NCBI GenBank assembly: GCA_002494215.1
Contig: DLBF01000115.1
Location: 1 to 10,857 of the forward strand
Length of the DNA: 10,857 nt
Origin: Prevotellaceae bacterium UBA7028
GTDB lineage: Bacteria > Bacteroidota > Bacteroidia > Bacteroidales > Bacteroidaceae
Direction of reading: 5' to 3'
The notes below the pieces were generated by a model. That model saw nothing but the letters and a program-made list of their open reading frames with translations, had not been told where the DNA came from and made no database searches. Shown here one piece after another: positions 1 through 4,436 of the stretch. Every line of letters begins with the position of its first letter. Position 1 is the stretch's first letter. The position numbers and the translations under genes were made by a program.

Positions 1-23
1 AAAATAGATAATGCTTTGGCGTT

Positions 24-46
24 GTGCTAAGTGATGGTCACAGCAC
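24..46. other. Small stem-loop before the long palindrome
   Basis: GTGCT (24-28) pairs with AGCAC (42-46) and GTGA (31-34) pairs with TCAC (38-41), with a two-base AA bulge and a TGG loop. It directly abuts the long hairpin at 47-114. No T-run follows on either strand, so a simple intrinsic terminator is unlikely. Confidence 0.5.
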
Positions 47-114
47 TGATGTTGAAAGTGCGTGGTTTTATCTGGATGCTTGCATACAAGGAAAACCATG
101 TGCTTTCAGCATCA
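47..114 (+). repeat. Long imperfect inverted repeat, 23-bp stem
   Basis: Bases 47-69 pair with 92-114 over 23 positions. The four positions that are not Watson-Crick (52, 59, 60, 62) are all G-T or T-G oppositions, so a plus-strand RNA would form an unbroken stem with four G-U wobbles. A minus-strand RNA would have C-A mismatches there. Pairing resumes at 73-74 with 87-88 and 76-79 with 82-85, so the whole 68 bp is one imperfect palindrome. Because of this, the two strands encode similar peptides, an artefact of symmetry. It could be a structured RNA element, a remnant of a palindromic mobile repeat, or the 3' end of a transcript from the left. Confidence 0.65.
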
Positions 115-231
115 AAACCGGGCGAAGAACGGTTAGTGCAACACCAAAGATACCGCTTAAAATAATTTCCTCCATTTCCGCGATTTCTGCGGGACATAAA
201 AAATCTGTGAGTTCTGAGGGATCTGTGTGAC

Positions 232-249
232 AATTTTGAATTTTGAATT
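232..249. repeat. Short heptad repeat (GAATTTT type)
   Basis: AATTTT, GAATTTT and GAATT follow each other, about 2.5 units of a 7-bp repeat. The same unit, in the same orientation, occurs as two 33-bp blocks inside queA at 2633-2665 and 3386-3418. Confidence 0.75.
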
Positions 250-289
250 CTAAAGGATTTGCTATCTCTGAATAGCATGTTGCCAGTTT

Positions 290-322
290 ATCCGCAATTT
301 TCCCGCGCAAGGAGTTGCGGAT
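290..322. other. Stem-loop ATCCGCAA/TTGCGGAT
   Basis: Arms 290-297 and 315-322 form a perfect 8-bp stem with a 17-base loop. A T-rich stretch follows (322-332), so it could end a plus-strand transcript entering from the left. The right arm also overlaps the likely -33 element of the promoter for the downstream lipoprotein gene. Confidence 0.4.
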
Positions 323-344
323 TTATTATTTCTGATTACATTTG
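314..344 (+). promoter_or_regulatory. Bacteroidetes-type promoter of the lipoprotein gene
   Basis: TACATTTG at 337-344 matches the TAnnTTTG -7 consensus exactly. GTTG at 314-317 stands 19 bp upstream as a one-mismatch TTTG -33 element. Transcription would start near 350, giving a leader of roughly 58 bases to the ATG at 408. Confidence 0.55.
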
Positions 345-378
345 TGTTGATAATTAAGAATATTAACCAACACTACGT

Positions 379-399
379 AGAGGAAGCGTCCGCTCCTCT
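379..399 (+). promoter_or_regulatory. 5' leader hairpin upstream of the lipoprotein start
   Basis: AGAGGA (379-384) pairs with TCCTCT (394-399), continuing as GC/GC after a bulged A at 385 and closing with a 4-base loop. The only purine-rich, Shine-Dalgarno-like word in the leader (GAGGA) is buried in this stem, and at over 20 bases from the ATG it is too far away to act as a normal ribosome site. Confidence 0.35.
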
Positions 400-407
400 G
401 ATACACC

Positions 408-1829
408 ATGGAAATGAAAAAGAATATACTATTGCTTGCTATTCCCGTCGCCATTGGGATGGGACTTATGCTAACTGCGTGCTCTTACACGTACAACGGA
501 GGTAATGACGGTCCGACCACTCAGCCCGACTTTAACCCGATACATTCGTCAGATTTTATCTACTATTCATCCACCACCCTTATCGGTTCTACGATGGGAT
601 CACGTGCCAACGATGCCAGCGGTAACATCTGGTATCAGACGTGGCAACGCCCTGTTAACGTTACCGACGAGGAGCGTGCCAAGGTTGCCGAGGAGTTCGG
701 AAAGGTGCGCGAGGGAGCAAAGAACTCGGTTTCCGTAACCTGGAAGAACATCTGGGTTCAGCAGGTTTATAAAGGCCAGGCTACGTATAAAGATGGCTTC
801 GACAGCAACATCGGCCTAGGGTCCGACGATATGGACATGCTGTCCGTATTCAATAACCTAAAGACGGAAGTTATCAGCTGGTGGCCCTACGAGGAGAAGA
901 CCACGGAATACGAGGGGCAGTACGAGTTCATCTGGAACTTTAACAATGGCAACAACACGACGACATATACCGACGATGTTACCCATCAGGAGTATTATGG
1001 CACGATGCTGGTGAAGAATGTGGGTACCGACGGGCGCGACGAGCAGTTTGCCTACTTCAACAAGCTGGACAACAAGTACCACTACGAGTACATTATCCTG
1101 AAGATTGACGGCTCTTATTACATCGGCTTCGACTTCTATGCCCACGGCACGGATGTGAACCCCTACAACAAGAATCAGGATGTGGAGCGCGACTGGGTGT
1201 TCGACGACTGGATTGTTAAGGTTTCGCCGGCACAGCCCATCAATGGCGAACAGGTAGATACCGACCTGCACGAGAGTACAGAAGGACCAGCCAATCCCGA
1301 GGATCCCAGCCTGCGCAAGGGCGAGGTGGAGGTGAACCTGAGCATGAATGCCCTTCGGGACGAGAACGACTATATCTTTACCAAACTGTCGCTTCACATT
1401 CGCGACACAACGGATCTGGAGATTTTCATCCCCGTAACTCCCGAATACTATTGCGAGGCTGACGATATGGATATTGTCCTCTCGCACCAGCAGGGCATAG
1501 AGATGCACAGCCCCCTGCCCGACCGCATCGAGTATGAGATAAACGGACACATCGTTGTGGCTACGGTAAGCTACGAGGCTACAGGCATCCGCATAAAGAC
1601 GGAGGGCGTAGTGCCCGAGGTGCTGAAGTTCCTGCGCAAGAACTACGCAGATGGACTAACGATTCAGATATGGAACTATTATAATGATTATGCCGTGGCA
1701 CTTGGACGTAACGGCCTGAAGGAGATGCTGGACAAGAGTACGATAAGCTTCACCCACCAACCCGACCGCTATGTGAATGCCATAGTGGAGGGCAATCCGC
1801 TAGACTGCGTGGTTACGACAGAGCCTTAG
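408..1829 (+). CDS. Putative lipoprotein of unknown function
   Basis: 473 residues. The N-terminus has lysines at 4-5, a hydrophobic stretch and a lipobox LTAC with Cys25, so it should be cleaved by signal peptidase II and anchored in a membrane. A second in-frame ATG at 414 would give a more classical MKKN start with the lipobox at Cys23; either start keeps the signal. After a glycine/asparagine-rich linker there seem to be two regions. Residues about 45-275 are rich in aromatic residues and end in a D-W-V-F-D-D-W-I-V-K-V strand (262-272) that recalls acidic beta-strand motifs of secreted Bacteroidetes proteins. Residues about 303-473 alternate beta-like segments. I do not recognise the family. 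It is transcribed alone from its own promoter and faces the NUDIX gene, with the stop codons overlapping. Confidence 0.8.
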   Translation: MEMKKNILLLAIPVAIGMGLMLTACSYTYNGGNDGPTTQPDFNPIHSSDFIYYSSTTLIGSTMGSRANDASGNIWYQTWQRPVNVTDEERAKVAEEFGKVREGAKNSVSVTWKNIWVQQVYKGQATYKDGFDSNIGLGSDDMDMLSVFNNLKTEVISWWPYEEKTTEYEGQYEFIWNFNNGNNTTTYTDDVTHQEYYGTMLVKNVGTDGRDEQFAYFNKLDNKYHYEYIILKIDGSYYIGFDFYAHGTDVNPYNKNQDVERDWVFDDWIVKVSPAQPINGEQVDTDLHESTEGPANPEDPSLRKGEVEVNLSMNALRDENDYIFTKLSLHIRDTTDLEIFIPVTPEYYCEADDMDIVLSHQQGIEMHSPLPDRIEYEINGHIVVATVSYEATGIRIKTEGVVPEVLKFLRKNYADGLTIQIWNYYNDYAVALGRNGLKEMLDKSTISFTHQPDRYVNAIVEGNPLDCVVTTEP

Positions 1830-1870
1830 TCCCCCTCTCCCTCGGAGAGGGCTGGGGTGAGGCTTTTTTT
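1823..1870 (+). terminator. Intrinsic terminator formed by a GC-rich palindromic repeat
   Basis: The core stem pairs 1834-1840 (CCTCTCC) with 1844-1850 (GGAGAGG) around a CTC loop. Outer bases GCCTTA (1823-1828) can also pair with TGAGGC (1858-1863) with one wobble. Seven Ts follow at 1864-1870, so it should stop plus-strand transcription of the lipoprotein gene. The hairpin includes that gene's stop codon. On the minus strand the same bases are the last codons of the NUDIX gene, and no T-run follows there, so the terminator looks one-directional. Confidence 0.75.
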
Positions 1871-2362
1871 GTATTCACTCTCGAAGTTGGGAGTGAAGAC
1901 GCCCTTACCCAGGGAGGCTTCTATCTCGGAGATAGACCAGAACTTGCCACCATCGGTCTCTTGGCTGGGAGTAATCTTCCCGTCGTAGGTGGTGCGGAAG
2001 GGGAAGACAAGCTCGCGCTCGCGGTCGGACTGGAAGACATAATGCGGTAGTTTCTGCGGCTCGAAGTCGGAGATTCCCAGCTCCTCCTGCACCTCGCGGC
2101 GGAGGGTCTCGTGAATGCTCTCGCCAAAATCTACATGCCCGCCAACGGCAGTATCCCACTTACCTGGCTGGATATCCTTCCAGTCGGGTCTTTTCTGCAA
2201 ATACAACTGGCCCTCCGAGTTAAAAACATGAAGGTGCACCACGGGGTGCAGCAACATACTGCCGCTATGGCACTCGCCACGGGTGGCGGCCGAAAGGATG
2301 TTTCCCTCCTCGTCCACAACGGGGAACATCTCCTGACTGTTATCTTTACCTACTGCTATCAT
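1826..2362 (-). CDS. NUDIX hydrolase
   Basis: 178 residues. The full Nudix box GX5EX7REUXEEXGU is at 75-97 (G75, E81, R89, E90, E93, E94, G96), the Mg2+-binding and catalytic helix that cleaves a nucleoside diphosphate linked to another moiety. The layout around it (VVDEEGN near 15, a conserved W-x-x-I-Q-P-G-K-W segment at 61-69, then A-V-G-G-H) resembles the YfcD and isopentenyl-diphosphate isomerase-like subgroup. The substrate cannot be told from sequence. The last 12 residues (167-178, SLTPALSEGEGD) are encoded by a GC-rich palindromic repeat, preceded by an A7 run coding for lysines, so the natural C-terminus was probably shorter. Its ATG overlaps the queA stop as ATGA, suggesting translational coupling. 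Its stop overlaps the stop of the convergent lipoprotein gene by four bases. Confidence 0.9.
   Translation of the reverse strand: MIAVGKDNSQEMFPVVDEEGNILSAATRGECHSGSMLLHPVVHLHVFNSEGQLYLQKRPDWKDIQPGKWDTAVGGHVDFGESIHETLRREVQEELGISDFEPQKLPHYVFQSDRERELVFPFRTTYDGKITPSQETDGGKFWSISEIEASLGKGVFTPNFESEYKKSLTPALSEGEGD
1831..1862. repeat. GC-rich palindromic repeat, copy 1
   Basis: The layout is a C-run, a CTCTCC/GGAGAG palindrome, then GGGCTGGGGTGAGG. A similar layout recurs at 8364-8399 (C-run, CCTCCC/GGGAGG palindrome, then GGGGTTAGGGG). Sequences of this style are common between genes in many bacteria (recalled, not searched here). In this copy it has become coding sequence for the NUDIX C-terminus. 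Confidence 0.55.
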
Positions 2363-3654
2363 GGGATAAGAAGTGAACTGTCGCCATAACTAAGGAAACG
2401 GAAACCGTTAGCTAAGGCATAATCATAAATCTTGCGCCAGTTGCCATGCACAAAGGCACTTACCAACAGGAGCAAAGTGCTCTGCGGCTGATGGAAGTTG
2501 GTTACCATCATCTGCACAATATGAAAATGATAGCCCGGGGCAATAATTATCTGGGTACTGCTATGCAGAACATCCATGTTGTGCTTCTGCATGTAAGCCT
2601 GAAGTGAAGTTAACGCCTCGTTCGAAGTAATTGAATTTTGAATCTTGAATCTTGAATCTTGAATTCCCTCATATGGCATCCATTGTTCGACGTGCAGTTC
2701 CTCGCCGTCGCCGGTATCCTTGCCGGCATCCATCAGCTGCTGCGCCTTGATACCCATATAATAAAGGCTCTCGAGGGTGCGGACGCTGGTAGTACCAACG
2801 GCAATGGCCTTGCCATCATGCTGGATCAACTTCCGGATGGTTTGCAGGCGGACGGCAATATGCTCGGTATGCATCTCGTGGTCGCCGATCTCCTCGCTTT
2901 TGACAGGCTTGAAGGTACCGGCACCCACATGAAGGGTCAGCTCCTCGCGTTCTATGCCATGCGCATCCAGGTCGGCCAGCACACGCTCTGTGAAGTGCAG
3001 TCCTGCCGTAGGAGCAGCTACGGAACCTTTTATCTTGGAATAGACGGTCTGATAAGTGCGGAGGTCGCTCTCCTCGGTCTTACGGTTCAGATATGGAGGG
3101 ATGGGCAGTTCGCCCAACGACTCCAGCACCTCGGAGAAAGCAAAGCCACCCTCCCAACGGAAACGAATCTCGAAGCTGGTGCCATGGGGAGCCACACGCT
3201 CGGCAGAAATGGTGTACGAGGTGCCGCCTATCTGGAACTCGCCATAGAGCAGGCCCTCCTTCCACTTCTTGGAATTGCCCACCAGACAATACCACGAGCA
3301 TTCCGAGGTGACAATAAAGTTCTCCTGATATTCCACAGGCGAAGCAGGCTCAAGGAGGAAAATCTCAATTAAGGCCCCCTCTATAGAATTTTGAATTTTG
3401 AATTTTGAATTTTGAATTGGCCTCTGGCCTTTACGGAAGTGAAGGCGGGCCCTTATCACCTTGGTATTATTAAAGACCATGAGCGCGCCCTTAGGCAGAT
3501 AGTTGGGAAGAGAGCGGAAGGTATCCGACGACACCTCTCCCCTATTATAGACCAACAGCTTGCTGCTGTCGCGCTCAGAAAGGGGGAATTTGGCTATCCG
3601 CTCGTCTGGCAGCGGATAGTTGTAATCCTTTATTTGTATCTCTTTAGTATGCAT
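2359..3654 (-). CDS. queA: tRNA preQ1(34) S-adenosylmethionine ribosyltransferase-isomerase
   Basis: 431 residues. QueA transfers and isomerises the ribosyl group of S-adenosylmethionine onto preQ1 at the wobble position of tRNAs, giving epoxyqueuosine in the cytoplasmic queuosine pathway. Family signatures include D-Y-x-Y-P-L-P-x-E-x-I-A near the N-terminus, F-N-N-T-K-V-I-x-A-R (61-70), A-A-P-T-A-G-L-H-F-T (213-222), L-H-V-G-A-G-T-F-x-P-V (241-251), H-T-E (262-264), A-V-G-T-T-S-V-R-T-L-E (285-295) and T-N-F-H-x-P-x-S-T-L (385-394). It is longer than the usual 340-360 residues, partly because of two near-identical 11-codon inserts from a DNA heptad repeat: residues 80-91 (IQNSKFKIQNSI) and 331-342 (IQDSRFKIQNSI). 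Both keep the frame and avoid the motifs, so the enzyme may still work. It is first in a two-gene operon with the NUDIX gene and divergent from cutC. Confidence 0.95.
   Translation of the reverse strand: MHTKEIQIKDYNYPLPDERIAKFPLSERDSSKLLVYNRGEVSSDTFRSLPNYLPKGALMVFNNTKVIRARLHFRKGQRPIQNSKFKIQNSIEGALIEIFLLEPASPVEYQENFIVTSECSWYCLVGNSKKWKEGLLYGEFQIGGTSYTISAERVAPHGTSFEIRFRWEGGFAFSEVLESLGELPIPPYLNRKTEESDLRTYQTVYSKIKGSVAAPTAGLHFTERVLADLDAHGIEREELTLHVGAGTFKPVKSEEIGDHEMHTEHIAVRLQTIRKLIQHDGKAIAVGTTSVRTLESLYYMGIKAQQLMDAGKDTGDGEELHVEQWMPYEGIQDSRFKIQNSITSNEALTSLQAYMQKHNMDVLHSSTQIIIAPGYHFHIVQMMVTNFHQPQSTLLLLVSAFVHGNWRKIYDYALANGFRFLSYGDSSLLIP
2633..2665. repeat. 33-bp heptad repeat inside queA (site 2)
   Basis: One GAATTTT, three GAATCTT and a closing GAATT make exactly 33 bp. 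It adds 11 codons near the 3' part of queA (residues about 331-342) without shifting the frame. Confidence 0.9.
3386..3418. repeat. 33-bp heptad repeat inside queA (site 1)
   Basis: Four GAATTTT units and a closing GAATT make exactly 33 bp, the same length, phase and orientation as the copy at 2633-2665. It encodes residues about 80-91 of QueA, between the N-T-K-V-I-x-A-R motif and the I-E-I-F-L-L-E-P strand. Confidence 0.9.
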
Positions 3655-3669
3655 TTTGACTAAATTTTG

Positions 3670-3702
3670 TGCAAAATTACAAATAAAAATGCTAATTTTG
3701 CA
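3670..3702. promoter_or_regulatory. Divergent queA/cutC promoters within one inverted repeat
   Basis: TGCAAAATTA (3670-3679) and TAATTTTGCA (3693-3702) are perfect 10-bp inverted arms with a 13-bp spacer. Each arm contains TAATTTTG, an exact TAnnTTTG -7 box: 3679 to 3672 on the minus strand facing queA and 3693-3700 on the plus strand facing cutC. Starts about 6 bp beyond each box would give leaders of only about 12 and 16 bases. The -33 region of each promoter falls on the -7 box of the other, so polymerase could probably occupy only one at a time. A TTTG at 3666-3669 lies 23 bp before the cutC box, longer than the usual spacing. The arms might also serve a dimeric regulator. Confidence 0.6.
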
Positions 3703-3722
3703 TCCAAAAAGAAAAAAAGAAC

Positions 3723-4436
3723 ATGGATTTCAAGTTAGAGATATGCTGTGCCGACCTGCATAGCCTTCGCGCCGCGGTTGCCGGCGGAGCACACAGGATA
3801 GAGCTGTGCCAAGCCCTTGACCTGGACGGACTTACCCCCTCTGCCGGTATGATTGAATTGGCTGTGAACAGCGGCATAGACGTGCATGTTCTTATCAGAC
3901 CCAGAGAGGGCAATTTCGTGTATTCCGAGGACGAGGTGGACTGTATGATTTACGACATACAGATGGCCCGCAAGCTGGGTGCGAAAGGCGTTGTGATTGG
4001 CGCCCTGACACCCGAAGGTGATGTCGATATCCAGGCTTGCCACCGAATGGTAGAGGCTGCTGGCGACAAGATGCACATTACCTTCCATCGTGCCTTCGAC
4101 GTATGCCGCAATCCCGAGGAGGCCCTGCTGGAGATTCACGCCTTGGGGTGCGACCGTCTGCTTACCAGCGGCCAGGCTCGTTCTGCCGAGGAAGGCATCC
4201 CCCTACTGAAGAAGCTGGTAGCCGAGACCAAGACTTTCGAAACGAGAGAGGGCTGCGGCATAAGAGGAAGCAAACTGCTTATCATGCCCGGAGCTGGCGT
4301 CACGCCCCAGAATGCTGCCCGTATCATAAAAGAAACGGGAGCCACAGAAATCCATGGCTCCCTTAGGAAGAACGGCTTTACCGATGCCGTAATGGTACAC
4401 GATGTTATTTCTCGTGTATCGTCAGCTGTCGGATAA
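3723..4436 (+). CDS. cutC: CutC family TIM-barrel protein (copper homeostasis)
   Basis: 237 residues, near the usual length of about 240-250. It shows the CutC pattern: L-E-I-C-C-A-D-L near the start, A-G-G-A-H-R-I-E-L-C (19-28 region), G-L-T-P-S-A-G, then V-L-I-R-P-R-x-G-x-F-x-Y and an I-T-F-H-R-A-F-D segment, with a P-G-A-G-V strand late in the protein. CutC proteins are cytoplasmic single-domain TIM barrels linked genetically to copper tolerance; the biochemical role is unsettled, so copper homeostasis is a family label. The start follows an A-rich leader typical of Bacteroidetes, with no Shine-Dalgarno sequence. The last 32 bases overlap the end of the convergent transglutaminase-fold gene. 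Confidence 0.9.
   Translation: MDFKLEICCADLHSLRAAVAGGAHRIELCQALDLDGLTPSAGMIELAVNSGIDVHVLIRPREGNFVYSEDEVDCMIYDIQMARKLGAKGVVIGALTPEGDVDIQACHRMVEAAGDKMHITFHRAFDVCRNPEEALLEIHALGCDRLLTSGQARSAEEGIPLLKKLVAETKTFETREGCGIRGSKLLIMPGAGVTPQNAARIIKETGATEIHGSLRKNGFTDAVMVHDVISRVSSAVG

Larger units (their letters stand above)
1..407. other. Non-coding, structure-rich intergenic region
   Basis: No convincing gene lies here. Short frames exist on both strands, but they read through palindromes and the heptad repeat and look like no protein. The stretch instead holds successive stem-loops (24-46, 47-114, a weak one at 261-276, 290-322, 379-399), a heptad repeat at 232-249 and a promoter at about 314-344. In between, 135-231 contains a short TTCCGC/GCGGGA stem at 176-194 and a repeated ATCTGTG word at 203-227. 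The first 30 bases could encode the last nine residues and stop of a gene entering from the left in frame 1, but nine residues cannot be identified. The composite of palindromes and simple repeat looks like an intergenic repeat element, which is an inference. Confidence 0.6.

Noticed and set aside
1..30. Possible last nine codons of a gene entering from the left (frame 1, TAA at 28-30)
   Set aside because: Nine residues give no identifiable similarity, and other frames stop at once, so it cannot be supported.
27..310. Small minus-strand frames of about 80 codons in the left intergenic region
   Set aside because: They read through the heptad repeat and the palindrome. Similar peptides on both strands follow from the palindrome's symmetry and not from a protein gene.
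858..1550. A 230-codon open frame on the minus strand
   Set aside because: It is antisense to the lipoprotein gene, which has a promoter, lipobox and terminator. The shadow is a valine/leucine-rich artefact.
2633..2665. Heptad repeats considered as a CRISPR-like or VNTR phase-variation tract
   Set aside because: There are no spacers, so it is not CRISPR. The 33-bp length keeps the frame and there is no evidence here of length variation, so on/off switching is not supported.
2659..3372. A 237-codon open frame on the plus strand between the two heptad repeats
   Set aside because: It is antisense to queA, which carries all the expected QueA motifs in the other strand.
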